Of a stretch of 64,000 nucleotides of DNA, positions 16,642-26,122 are shown piece after piece (position 1 is the first letter of the stretch; every line of letters starts with the position of its first letter). The notes below the pieces were generated by a model. That model had not been told where the DNA came from and ran no database searches. It saw only the letters and a list, made by a program, of their open reading frames with translations. Location of the stretch: positions 2,557,501 to 2,621,500 of the forward strand of contig NZ_CP126980.1 of NCBI RefSeq assembly GCF_030252345.1. Reading direction: 5' to 3'. A program made the position numbers and the translations under genes. The stretch is from Actinoplanes oblitus (lineage in GTDB: Bacteria; Actinomycetota; Actinomycetes; Mycobacteriales; Micromonosporaceae).

Positions 16642-17087
16642 CAGTCGCGCGCCGCGCGGCCGACCGCGAACCGTGCCGTGACCAGCGCCGCCATCAGCAG
16701 GAACACCCCGGCGACGAGCAGCGACGCGCGCCGCCCGTCGAGGCCGCTGCCGCCACCCGCGTCCACCCCGCCGCTCGGGGTCCGCTTGGTCGTCGCCGAC
16801 GCCCTGGGCTTCTTCGACGGCGTGGCGACCGGCACCTCGGCCGGGTCGTCCCCGGTCGGCGTGGCGTTGCCCAGGGTGCCGCCGGTCTCCCTGGGCGAGA
16901 GCGTGCCGGGCGGCGCCGAGGCGGTCACCGGCGGCAGCGTCTCGGTGCTGGCCGACGCGGCCGGACCCGCCGAGTTCGACGTGGTGGCGTTGTCGCAGTT
17001 GGCCAGCGTCAGCGCCACCAGGATCAGCAGCAGGGCCGCGATGCCCAGGGCGACCAGCCAGTTCCGGCGTGCCGGGGAGTCGGCCAT
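16641..17087 (-). CDS. Two-helix surface protein coupled to the sortase
   Basis: This 148-residue protein has an N-terminal hydrophobic helix (about 10-28), a Thr/Ser/Pro-rich extracytoplasmic middle, and a C-terminal hydrophobic helix (about 118-138) ending in basic RFAVGRAARD. That end looks like a cell-wall sorting signal, but I see no LPxTG-type pentapeptide before the helix; the preceding text is GGGSGLDGRR. It may be a non-canonical sortase substrate or a membrane partner of the enzyme. ATG 17087 is followed directly by the hydrophobic segment. The TGATG overlap with the sortase indicates one operon. Confidence 0.7.
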   Translation of the reverse strand: MADSPARRNWLVALGIAALLLILVALTLANCDNATTSNSAGPAASASTETLPPVTASAPPGTLSPRETGGTLGNATPTGDDPAEVPVATPSKKPRASATTKRTPSGGVDAGGGSGLDGRRASLLVAGVFLLMAALVTARFAVGRAARD

Positions 17088-17185
17088 GATCGTGACCTCC
17101 GGGGGTCCGGCGGCCGGGCCGAGCGTGCGGATGAATCAGCGGTCGTCCCGGCCGCTTGCTTCGATGACAAGTCAACTACCCAGCC

Positions 17186-17203
17186 GGCATGGTTTTCCAT
17201 GCC
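17186..17203. promoter_or_regulatory. Short inverted repeat GGCATGG-TTTT-CCATGCC
   Basis: A perfect 7-bp stem with a four-T loop lies between the DUF2510 gene (stop 17278) and the sortase-partner gene (start 17087), both on the minus strand. It may be a weak terminator of the former or an operator for the latter. Confidence 0.4.
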
Positions 17204-17277
17204 TGAACGGGTGGCATCGCGTGTTGTCCGGTCCCCGACACCCGTTGGTGCACCGCCTCCGGCTCAGCGGCACCGCT

Positions 17278-17829
17278 TCAGCGCACCGGTACCGGGCCCG
17301 CCCAGCGCAGCAGCGCGACGGCCACGAGCCCGGCCACCAGGACGGCCATCAGAGCGCCCAGCAGCAACGGGTGGGTGAGCAGCCCGGTCGCGTGCTGGGC
17401 GGCGGGCCGTGTGGCCGGATCACCGTCCGGCACCGGCGGCATCACCGGTCCGGCCGGCGCGAACAGGGCCGGTCCGTCGACCGGCGGCATGACGTAGGCG
17501 ATCTGCTCGGCCGGCGGGGCCGGCAGTGCTCCGCCGGTCGGCGTGCCACCCGGCCGGGCCGCCGGGAAGGCCGCGCCGACCGCCCCGCTCGACTGGGTCG
17601 CGAAGATCTCCGCGCCCTCCGGATCGGCCGGCACCACCGTGTGCGCGCCCGGGACCAGCGGCCCGCTCGGCGCCGTGCCCGGGTAGTAGCCGCCCAGCCC
17701 GGCGGTCGGCGGCAGCACGGCCGGGCCCGGCTGCAGGTGTTCGGTCCACTGCTGCCCGTCCCACCAGCGGGTGGCGGGCAGGCCGCTCGGGTCGGCGTAC
17801 CATCCGGCGGGCTGCGCGGGGATCGTCAT
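17278..17829 (-). CDS. DUF2510 protein with C-terminal membrane helix
   Basis: This 183-residue protein begins with a DUF2510 module: AGWYADPSGLPATRWWDGQQWTEH, with the diagnostic W-Y-x-D-P and RWWDGxxWT. A Pro/Gly/Ala-rich stretch (about 40-140) separates this from a single C-terminal membrane helix at about 155-178. The module occurs at the N-termini of many actinobacterial membrane proteins and its function is not established. There is no enzymatic domain. ATG at 17829 follows a GGAACGGAAACGAGGAG ribosome region. Confidence 0.85.
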   Translation of the reverse strand: MTIPAQPAGWYADPSGLPATRWWDGQQWTEHLQPGPAVLPPTAGLGGYYPGTAPSGPLVPGAHTVVPADPEGAEIFATQSSGAVGAAFPAARPGGTPTGGALPAPPAEQIAYVMPPVDGPALFAPAGPVMPPVPDGDPATRPAAQHATGLLTHPLLLGALMAVLVAGLVAVALLRWAGPVPVR

Positions 17830-17925
17830 CGGTGCGGCTCCTCGTTTCCGTTCCGGGGAACCCGCACCATCGGATGGTGTTGGGCCGCCTTGAGGTTCCG
17901 GCGGCCCGGCGCTACGCGCGATAGA

Positions 17926-18701
17926 TCACACCGATTTCTGGTACGCCCGGAACGTGCGCGTGGAGAGCACCAGCATGATCACCGCGAGCCCGAGCAGCCA
18001 GGCGCCCCGGCTCAGCACGACGTCCCAGTCCGGCGCGTCCCGCATGGCCGCCCGGGCCGCGTCCAGCGACCAGTTCACCGGGTTGAACTTCGCGATCGTC
18101 CGCATCCACGAGGGCATCAGCGTGCCGGCCATGAACGCTGACGACAGGAACGTCAGCGGAGCAGCAGCAGGGTGTTGATCCCGATGATCGTCTCCCGTTG
18201 CCGGACCAGCATCCCGACGGTGTTCGACAGCGCGCTGAAGATCGTGCCGAGCAGCAGCGCCGAGACCACCAGCACGAGCAGCCCGGCCACCCCGCCCGGG
18301 TAGGACGCGCCGGCGAGCAGGCCGAGCAGGATGATCGCCACCACCTGCACGGCTGTCGACAGCGCCTGCTCCACGGTCAGCGCGTTCATGATCGCGCCAC
18401 GCGACACCGGGGTGGTGAGCAGCCGGTTCATCGTGCCGCGCTAGATCTCCTCGAGGACGCCCATGCCGGACCACATGTTCGAGGAGACCGCCGTCATGGC
18501 GACCACCCCGGGCACGATGTAGTCGAGGTAGGAGCCGGCGCCGAAGCCGGGCAGCTCGACGATCCGGCGGAACAGGTTGCCGAACAGGAACAGCCAGATC
18601 GCCGGCTGCACGAGCAGGATGACCACGAAGGCCGGCTGCTTGATCAGCACCTTCAGCCGCCGGTTCGTCATCCAGTAGGTGTGCGTCACCAGCGTGGTCA
18701 T
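17926..18701 (-). pseudogene. Broken ABC-2 permease (DrrB-type), nonsense plus frameshift
   Basis: The 5' part, from ATG 18701 with GGGAGG six bases upstream, encodes MTTLVTHTYWMTNRRLK and membrane helices ending at VLEEI. A TAG stop follows near 18434, after which the same frame resumes as RGTMNRLLTTPVSRG, so a Glu codon (GAG) probably became TAG. Near 18155 the frame breaks again: reading continues in another frame as PLTFLSSAFMAGTL, as if one C were lost from a CTCCCG run. The 3' part ends in FRAYQKSV. Joined, the pieces make an intact-looking ~258-residue ABC-2 exporter permease like those for daunorubicin resistance. As it stands no functional product can be made. A sequencing error could explain one lesion, less easily both. 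Confidence 0.85.
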
Positions 18702-18739
18702 GCGGTGCCTCCCTGGGCAGGCCCTCCCGGCCCTCGCCG

Positions 18740-18893
18740 GCGCGGCCGCCGCGCCGTCGTCGGCGCGGGCGCTCAGGGTGCGCCCGTCCAGGGCGACGTC
18801 ACGCAGGCCGGCGACCCGCGAGATGGCCTGCCGCGCCTGCGGCTCGTCCGGTGGCTGCCGCAGTTCCAGGTGTACGGCGTCGACCGGTGACAT
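18740..18893 (-). pseudogene. C-terminal remnant of a DrrA-type ABC ATPase
   Basis: Just upstream of the broken permease, about 50 codons read VHLELRQPPDEP, AISRVAGLRDV and DGRTLSARADDGAAA. This resembles the C-terminal regulatory tail of DrrA-type ATPases. The ATP-binding domain is missing: the frame is closed by a stop near 18909. The tail also lacks its usual ending and runs straight into the permease leader. The exporter lost its motor as well as its channel. Confidence 0.6.
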
Positions 18894-19342
18894 CAGTGGT
18901 TCGTTAATCGTTCAGGAGCTTGCACCAGATTTTCGAGGCCAACGACGGGCTGGGAAAGACGCTGCGCGTCAGCGGCTGGATCCCGCCGCACACGCCGGTG
19001 CGGAGGCCGCGGGCGACCGGACGGCCTCGCCGACGCGACCGCGGCGGTCCCGATGCTGGTCAGTGTCGGGCGGCTCGAGCCTCGACCGCGTCCAGAGGCA
19101 GACCGAGCGTGGTCTCGGACCGGTCGTCCTCGTCGGCCGCGTCGAGCAGCGACCCGTTGTTGGTGACCGCCGGCTCGAACCTGGCGATCGCCGGATCCGG
19201 CGCGGCGTAGTCCTCGGTGAACCCGGGGCGCCGGTCCACATCACGCCGCGCCGCATTCCCGTACCTGCCTCGTGGTCACGCGCCATGATCGTAGACCGGT
19301 GTGACACCGATGGTCCGTGGCGCGTGACCCGAGGTGGGGCGG
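18894..19342. other. 449-bp gap without a convincing gene
   Basis: This stretch lies between the DrrA remnant and the M28 peptidase stop. On the minus strand a short frame ending at 19063 reads RRPGFTEDYAAPDPAIARFEPAV, then LDAADEDDRSETTLGLPLDAVEARAARH. It has protein-like composition but no good start, so it may be the end of another lost gene. On the plus strand 18946-18990 reads FEANDGLGKTLRVSGWIPP, also unassigned. I see no clear promoter or terminator. Confidence 0.5.
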
Positions 19343-20905
<1,563 letters not shown>

Positions 20906-20966
20906 TCAATAAGTACCTATCTTGGCTTCGGCCATCGCTTGATCCGGCCGGAAATTAGCCGGAACG

Positions 20967-20979
20967 GATGTGTCACATC
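20967..20979. promoter_or_regulatory. 13-bp palindrome between divergent peptidase genes
   Basis: GATGTG-T-CACATC is a perfect inverted repeat in the 218-base divergent gap. It may be a shared operator, for example for a Crp- or GntR-type protein. This is inference from symmetry and position only. Confidence 0.35.
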
Positions 20980-21060
20980 TCCATGCCTCAATGACTAGTC
21001 TGCGAAAGATCGCCCGCGCCCACCACGTGCGGCGGGCGTCTCGACAACGGAAGGCAAGGG

Positions 21061-22668
21061 ATGCGGAAAATCCTGGCGGCCACCGTCGCCGCCTCGGTCG
21101 GCCTGCTCATCGGCGCCGGAACGATCCCGGCCGCCGCGGCGGCCAAGGGTAGCCACGACGGCGGCTATACCCCACCACCCATCGACTGGGGCACCTGCGC
21201 CTCCGCCGGCCTGCAGGCCCGCGGCGCGCAGTGCGGTTTCCTGGTCGTGCCGCTGGACTACGCCAAGCCGGGCGGGACCAAGATCAAGGTCGCGGTCTCC
21301 CGGATCAAGCACAAGTCCAGCGACGCCCAGTACCAGGGCGTCATGATCACCAACCCGGGCGGCCCGGGCGGGTCCGGCCTGACCCTGTCGGTGCTCGGCG
21401 AGTACGTGCCCAACGGCGCCGGTGACTACTTCGACTGGATCGGCTTCGACCCGCGCGGCGTCGGCTCCAGCGTGCCGGCGCTCAGCTGCGATCCGAACTA
21501 CTTCGGCTACAACCGGCCGTACTACGTGCCGGTCAACCGCCAGTTGGAGAAGACCTGGCTGGCCAAGGCCAAGGGGTACGCCAAGGCGTGCGACCGGGCC
21601 GGCGGCGCGCTGCTCGACCACGTGAAGACCACCGACACCGTGGCCGACGTGGACAGCCTGCGCAAGGCGCTCGGACAGAAGCAGATCAACTACTACGGCT
21701 TCTCGTACGGCACCTACCTCGGCCAGGTCTACGCCACGCTGCACCCGGACAAGGTGCGCAAGGCGGTCTTCGACGGCGTGGTCAACCCGGACCGTGTCTG
21801 GTACGACGCCAACCTGGACCAGGACATCCAGTTCGACAAGAACATGGACGTCTACTTCGCCTGGGTCGCCAAGTACGACTCGGTCTACCACCTGGGCACC
21901 ACCACCAAGTCGGTGAAGGCCAAGTACTACGCGACGCTGCAGCAGCTGCGCCGGACCCCGGCGGCCGGCAAGATCGGCCCGGACGAGTGGAACGACATCT
22001 TCGTCTCGGCCGGCTACTACGTGTTCGGCTGGGAGGAGATCGCCAAGGCGTTCGCCGCCTGGGTGAACGACAAGAACGCCGACCCCCTGCTGGCGCTCTA
22101 CGCGGAGCCGGGCGCGGCCGGTTCGGACAACAACTACGCCATGTACCTGGCCACCCAGTGCTCGGACGTGAAGTGGCCGCAGAACTGGTCCAAGTGGAAG
22201 CGGGACAACTGGAAGATCTACGCCAAGTACCCGTTCATCACCTGGAACAACGCCTGGTACAACGCGCCCTGCCTGAACTGGGGCGCCAAGCCGGGCAAGC
22301 CGGTGCACATCAACGGCAAGAAGGCGCCGTCGATCCTGCTGATCAGCGAGACCAAGGACGCCGCCACGCCGTTCGACGGCGCTCTGCGGGTGCGTCAGCT
22401 GTTCCCGAAGTCGGTCCTGATCGAGGGCGTCGGCGGCACCACGCACGCCGGTTCGCTCAACGGCGTCGCCTGCACCGACAACATCATCGCCGATTACCTG
22501 GCCAGCGGCTCGCTGCCGGCCCGAGTGCACGGCAACCGCTCGGACGTCAAGTGTGACCCGGTCCCGCAGCCGGACCCGACCGCACCGGCGGCCAAGGCCG
22601 TCGCCTCGGCCAGCGACGGCAGCTCGCGCGCCGCAGTGCGCCCGTCGGGTGCCCTCACCCTGCGCTAA
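21061..22668 (+). CDS. Secreted tripeptidyl-aminopeptidase-like alpha/beta hydrolase
   Basis: This 535-residue protein has a signal peptide (about 1-27) and the SlpD/TAP-type alpha/beta-hydrolase fold. NPGGPGGSG (about 98-106) forms the oxyanion region. FDPRGVG follows, then the nucleophile Ser in GFSYGTYLG (~215). A C-terminal TAP-like domain provides the remaining triad residues, with TKDAATPFDGA and GTTHAG, whose His is catalytic. Such enzymes release tripeptides from the N-termini of extracellular proteins. The Ala/Pro-rich tail after about residue 500 is low complexity. ATG 21061 follows GGAAGGCAAGGG. With the divergent M28 peptidase it makes a protein-scavenging pair, and a paralog sits at 41097. 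Confidence 0.92.
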   Translation: MRKILAATVAASVGLLIGAGTIPAAAAAKGSHDGGYTPPPIDWGTCASAGLQARGAQCGFLVVPLDYAKPGGTKIKVAVSRIKHKSSDAQYQGVMITNPGGPGGSGLTLSVLGEYVPNGAGDYFDWIGFDPRGVGSSVPALSCDPNYFGYNRPYYVPVNRQLEKTWLAKAKGYAKACDRAGGALLDHVKTTDTVADVDSLRKALGQKQINYYGFSYGTYLGQVYATLHPDKVRKAVFDGVVNPDRVWYDANLDQDIQFDKNMDVYFAWVAKYDSVYHLGTTTKSVKAKYYATLQQLRRTPAAGKIGPDEWNDIFVSAGYYVFGWEEIAKAFAAWVNDKNADPLLALYAEPGAAGSDNNYAMYLATQCSDVKWPQNWSKWKRDNWKIYAKYPFITWNNAWYNAPCLNWGAKPGKPVHINGKKAPSILLISETKDAATPFDGALRVRQLFPKSVLIEGVGGTTHAGSLNGVACTDNIIADYLASGSLPARVHGNRSDVKCDPVPQPDPTAPAAKAVASASDGSSRAAVRPSGALTLR

Positions 22669-22689
22669 GAGCAAGTAGGAGAAGTCCCC

Positions 22690-22724
22690 AAAGCGGCCCG
22701 GCCCACCAGGCGCCGGGCCGCTTT
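22690..22724 (+). terminator. Terminator after the TAP-like hydrolase gene
   Basis: A perfect 13-bp stem (AAAGCGGCCCGGC, 22690-22702, with 22712-22724) and a 9-base loop begin 21 bases after the stop codon. The stem ends in CTTT. Confidence 0.85.
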
Positions 22725-22984
22725 CGGCTGCCCCCACCCATCCCGTGGAAAATGCAGCACCAGGGGTAAGCGCCCACCCGACCCTGAGAGAATGCGGCAA
22801 GATAGGTAAACCCGAAAGACGCGAAACTGCCCCACACAAGAAGCTATGCGCTTCCATCAGGGCGCACAAAAATTCCGCTGCTCCCGCTTTTGCTACCCCA
22901 GCCACAGCCCGGTGACCCAGACGAGCCCGATCTTTCCAACGAACCCTGAGTGTCACCGTTACCAACAGCGCACAGAAACCACCC

Positions 22985-23511
22985 TCATTCAATAACAGCC
23001 CACCGCGTGCAGGCAGGATCCGCAGCCGTGCCGGGGTGATAGCGGAGTGGGCTCTCGGGTTGCGCGCCGCCTGCTGTGCAGCCGGTGCCGGTGAGGCTTG
23101 CGACGCCGGGACGGCGGCCGCCCGCAGCGCTGCCGTTGGCGCTGTCTGCGATGCCGGTGAGGCTTGCGACACCGGAACGACGGCGGCCCGCGAGGTGGCC
23201 GTTGGCGCTGTCTGCGGTGCGGATAGGGCTTGTGGTGCTGGGATGGCGGCCGCCCGCGGCGCGGCCGTTGGCGCTGCCCGCGGTACCGGTGGCGCGAGAG
23301 GCCTGGGCGCGGGCGCTGCCACCGGTGCCGCACCCCGTGACTCCGCCCGGGCCAGACGCAAGCGCATCAGCTTCCGCCCGTGGCGCTGCCGCAGACCCCA
23401 ATCCCGGTGCACTTCATGCCGGCGCCGAAACTCGTCACGCTCGGCTGAATAATTACGTGATGCGGTCCGATCCCGCAGGCGGGCGACTTCCGCTCTCCCG
23501 AACAACGACAT
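22985..23511 (-). pseudogene. Possible degenerate gene with basic N-terminus and 22-residue repeats
   Basis: From ATG 23511 the minus strand reads MSLFGRAEVARLRDRTASRNYSAERDEFRRRHE..., a highly charged helix-like start of some 60 residues with native-looking codons. Three 22-residue Ala/Pro-rich repeats follow. No stop occurs before the frame runs antisense through the TAP-like hydrolase gene to 20995, so the true 3' end cannot be the frame's end. Either an indel has destroyed the original stop, or the region is not coding. There is no good ribosome site. I do not recognise a family. Confidence 0.3.
23095..23292. repeat. Three 66-bp tandem repeats
   Basis: The GGCTTGCGAC core occurs at 23095 and 23161, and a diverged copy at 23227, giving a period of exactly 66 bases. 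The unit would encode 22 residues in any frame, so the reading frame would be kept if this is coding. Confidence 0.8.
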
Positions 23512-23776
23512 CTGACCCATACGTCAATTGTCTCGCCCCCACAACGCCAACTGTAAGAAGTCGATCGTGCCATCCTCCCGACTCCATTATTGTCAACACC
23601 AGCGTCGACGGAATGTCCGAGGAATGGACGCCGCGCCGACGAAGACACGAAATCGGCGGTTCACTGCGAACGGGACGCTGCCGCACCGGCGAGGAAACGG
23701 CGCGCTCCCCGCCGTACGAAAAGAAGAACAGTGTGGGAAAGCGGCCTCCCACCCGCCGCATGGTTTCCCAGCGCTG

Positions 23777-24550
23777 TTACCGCGCCGCCTTCTTGGCCAG
23801 CTGGATCTGCTCGTAGACCCGGGTCCGCAGCTCGATGAACCGCGGATCCGCCCGGGTGTGCAGTTGGTCCCGCTCGGCCGGCAGGTCGACCACCAGCTCG
23901 TCCTGCACCACTGTCGGCGACGAGGACAGCATCACCACCCGCCGGCCCAGATAGACCGCCTCGTCGATGTCGTGCGTCACGAACAGCACCGTCACCTCGA
24001 GCCGCTGCCACAGCGCCCGGACCAGGTCCTCCAGATCGGCCCGGGTCTGCGCGTCGACCGCCGCGAACGGCTCGTCCATCAGCAGCGTCTCCGGCTCGTA
24101 GGCGACCGCCCGGGCGATCGCCACCCGCTGCTGCATGCCACCGGAGAGCTGCCACGGGTACGCCCCGGCGGTGCCGCCCAGCCCCACCGCGTCGAGCGCC
24201 CCCTCGACCAGCTCCCGCCGGCGGGCCCGGTCCACGCCCTTCTGCTTGAGCGGCAGCTCCACGTTGTCCCGCACGCTCATCCAGGGGAACAGGCTGCGGC
24301 CGTACTCCTGGAAGACCACCGCCATGCCCGGCGGTGGCCCGGTGACCGGTTTGCCGCCCACCCGGACGTCGCCGGAGGTCGGCGCCAGCAGGCCGGAGAC
24401 GCACCGCAGCAGCGTGGTCTTGCCGCAGCCGGACGGCCCGACCAGGCAGACCAGGTCGCCGCCCTCGACGGTGAACGTCAGGTCGCGAAGCGCTTCGACC
24501 TCGCGGCCGCCGCCACGGTAGACCTTCCGCAGGCCCTTCACTTCGAGCAT
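23777..24550 (-). CDS. ABC transporter ATPase, nitrate/sulfonate/taurine type
   Basis: This 257-residue nucleotide-binding subunit carries Walker A GPSGCGKTT (about 38-46), a Q-loop in VVFQEYGRSLF, signature LSGGMQQR (~134), Walker B LLMDEPFAAVD (~153) and the switch His in VTHDIDEA. The pattern matches SsuB/TauB-type ATPases that power import of small organic or inorganic anions. It is the last gene of a four-gene set read on the minus strand: binding protein, permease, permease, ATPase. The gap to the preceding permease is 10 bases, and GGAGGG lies five bases before ATG 24550. Confidence 0.93.
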   Translation of the reverse strand: MLEVKGLRKVYRGGGREVEALRDLTFTVEGGDLVCLVGPSGCGKTTLLRCVSGLLAPTSGDVRVGGKPVTGPPPGMAVVFQEYGRSLFPWMSVRDNVELPLKQKGVDRARRRELVEGALDAVGLGGTAGAYPWQLSGGMQQRVAIARAVAYEPETLLMDEPFAAVDAQTRADLEDLVRALWQRLEVTVLFVTHDIDEAVYLGRRVVMLSSSPTVVQDELVVDLPAERDQLHTRADPRFIELRTRVYEQIQLAKKAAR

Positions 24551-24560
24551 CGTGGCCCTC

Positions 24561-25337
24561 CTAACCGGCCCGGCGCCGCGCCGCGCGCAGCCCCTCGTAC
24601 CACCGCAGCGCCCGCCGTTCGGCGAGCCGGAACAGCAGCGACAGCGCGAAGCCGAGCAGGCCGAGCAGGATGATCCCGCTCCACATCTCCGGGATCGCGA
24701 AGCTGCGCTGGAACTGCACGATGGTGAAGCCGAGGCCGTTGCTGGCCGCGAACATCTCGCTGATCACCATCAGGATGATCGCGATGGAGAGCGCCTGGCG
24801 CAGTCCGGTCGCGATCTGTGGGGAGGCCGACGGCAGGATCACCCGGGTGATCCGGGCCGGCCCGGTCACGCCGTAGGCGCGGGCGGTGTCCAGCACCACG
24901 CCGTCCACCGCGCGGACGCCCTCCACCGTGTTGAGCAGGATCGGCCAGACACAGCCGAACACGATGACGATCACCTTCATGCCGTCGCCGATGCCGGCGA
25001 ACAGCATGATCACCGGCACCAGCACCGGCGGCGGGATGGCGCGGAAGAATTCCAGGATCGGCTCCAGCACCGCGCGCAGCCGCCGGTTGAGGCCGATCGC
25101 CACGCCCAGGCCGATCCCGATCAGGGCGGCCAGCAGGTACCCGGCGAACAACCGCAGCAGGCTGGGCGCCACGTCGGCACGCAGCCGCTCCGGCTGCCAG
25201 GTGTCCTTGAAGGCCGTGAAGATGGTGCGCAGCGGCGGTGCGTAGAAGCTCTCGCTGTCGTCACTGAGCCAGAACCACCCGGCGAAGAGCACGATCGGCA
25301 AAACCACCGCAAACAAGATCTTTTTGAGTACGCCCAT
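24561..25337 (-). CDS. ABC transporter permease (SsuC/TauC-like), second
   Basis: This 258-residue inner-membrane protein has about six hydrophobic helices and a binding-protein-dependent transport loop (about 190-215). Its ATG at 25337 shares a base with the TGA of the preceding permease (TGATG), a sign of translational coupling. It would pair with the first permease as a heterodimeric channel. The NGLGFTIVQFQRSF segment near residue 195 is typical of this family. The substrate is not predictable from sequence. Confidence 0.9.
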   Translation of the reverse strand: MGVLKKILFAVVLPIVLFAGWFWLSDDSESFYAPPLRTIFTAFKDTWQPERLRADVAPSLLRLFAGYLLAALIGIGLGVAIGLNRRLRAVLEPILEFFRAIPPPVLVPVIMLFAGIGDGMKVIVIVFGCVWPILLNTVEGVRAVDGVVLDTARAYGVTGPARITRVILPSASPQIATGLRQALSIAIILMVISEMFAASNGLGFTIVQFQRSFAIPEMWSGIILLGLLGFALSLLFRLAERRALRWYEGLRAARRRAG

Positions 25338-26122
25338 CAGATCGCCACCTCGCCCCGGACGGACTGGTGCCAGGCGAGCAGCCGGCGCTCCCCGGTACGG
25401 GTCAGCAGGTTGATCAGCACGCCGAGCGCGCCGGTCACCACGATCAGCGCGTACATGGTCGGCACCGCGTCGGAGTTCTGCGCCGTCGCGATCTCCTTGC
25501 CCAGCCCGGGCGCGCCGATCACCAACTCGGCGGTGATCGCCAGGACCAGGGCCACCGAGGCGGCCAGCCGGACACCGGTGAAGACGTAGGGGAGCGCGGT
25601 CGGCCAGAGCACGTACCGCACCCGGCCCCAGGTGGAGAAGCGGTAGCTGCGGGCGGTCTCCTCGGCGACCGGGTCGACGTCCGCCACGCCGTACAGCACC
25701 TGGACCAGCACCTGCCAGAACGCGGCGTAGCAGACCAGCAGCAGGGTGGAGCCCAGCCGGGTGCCGTAGAGGAGCACGGCGAGCGGGATCAGCGCCACCG
25801 AGGGGATCGGCCGCAGGAACTCCACCGTGGACGCGGTCAGCGCCCGCAGCACCGGCACCGAACCGATCACCAGGCCGGCGAGGACCCCGGCGGCCACCGC
25901 GATGAGCAGGCCGATCGCCCAGGCGTACAGGGTGTCGCCGAGCGCCCGCCAGAACGCGGCGGTGCCCGCCTCGTCGGCGAGCGCCGCCACGATCCGGCTG
26001 GCCGGCGGCAGGTACCGGTCCTTGACCAGGCCGAGCCGTGGCAACAGCTCCAGAATGACGAGCAACCCGGCCAGCCCGGCGAAGCCGAGCAGGACCGGGT
26101 TGCCACGGCGTGCTGAGGTCAC
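25337..26122 (-). CDS. ABC transporter permease (SsuC/TauC-like), first
   Basis: This 261-residue membrane protein has about six helices, the EEA-like loop VAEETARSYRFSTWGRVRYV and the family segment IGAPGLGKEIATAQ. I chose GTG 26122, which overlaps the stop of the binding-protein gene as GTGA. The longer in-frame extension to 26224 would run through that gene. It is the second gene in the import operon. Confidence 0.9.
   Translation of the reverse strand: MTSARRGNPVLLGFAGLAGLLVILELLPRLGLVKDRYLPPASRIVAALADEAGTAAFWRALGDTLYAWAIGLLIAVAAGVLAGLVIGSVPVLRALTASTVEFLRPIPSVALIPLAVLLYGTRLGSTLLLVCYAAFWQVLVQVLYGVADVDPVAEETARSYRFSTWGRVRYVLWPTALPYVFTGVRLAASVALVLAITAELVIGAPGLGKEIATAQNSDAVPTMYALIVVTGALGVLINLLTRTGERRLLAWHQSVRGEVAI

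Larger units (their letters stand above)
22725..23776. other. About 1 kb with no firm gene, lower GC than its surroundings
   Basis: The first 300 bases are visibly less GC-rich, with runs of A, and no frame looks coding. The section 23036-23292 is repetitive. 23511 to about 22985 on the minus strand could be the start of a gene, listed separately. From 23521 to 23776 I see no credible gene. This is the least dense part of the window and a candidate for decayed or inserted DNA. Confidence 0.6.

Noticed and set aside
18946..19280. Protein-like short frames in the gap before the M28 peptidase gene
   Set aside because: No start codon with a ribosome site and no recognisable family; noted only within the gap entry.
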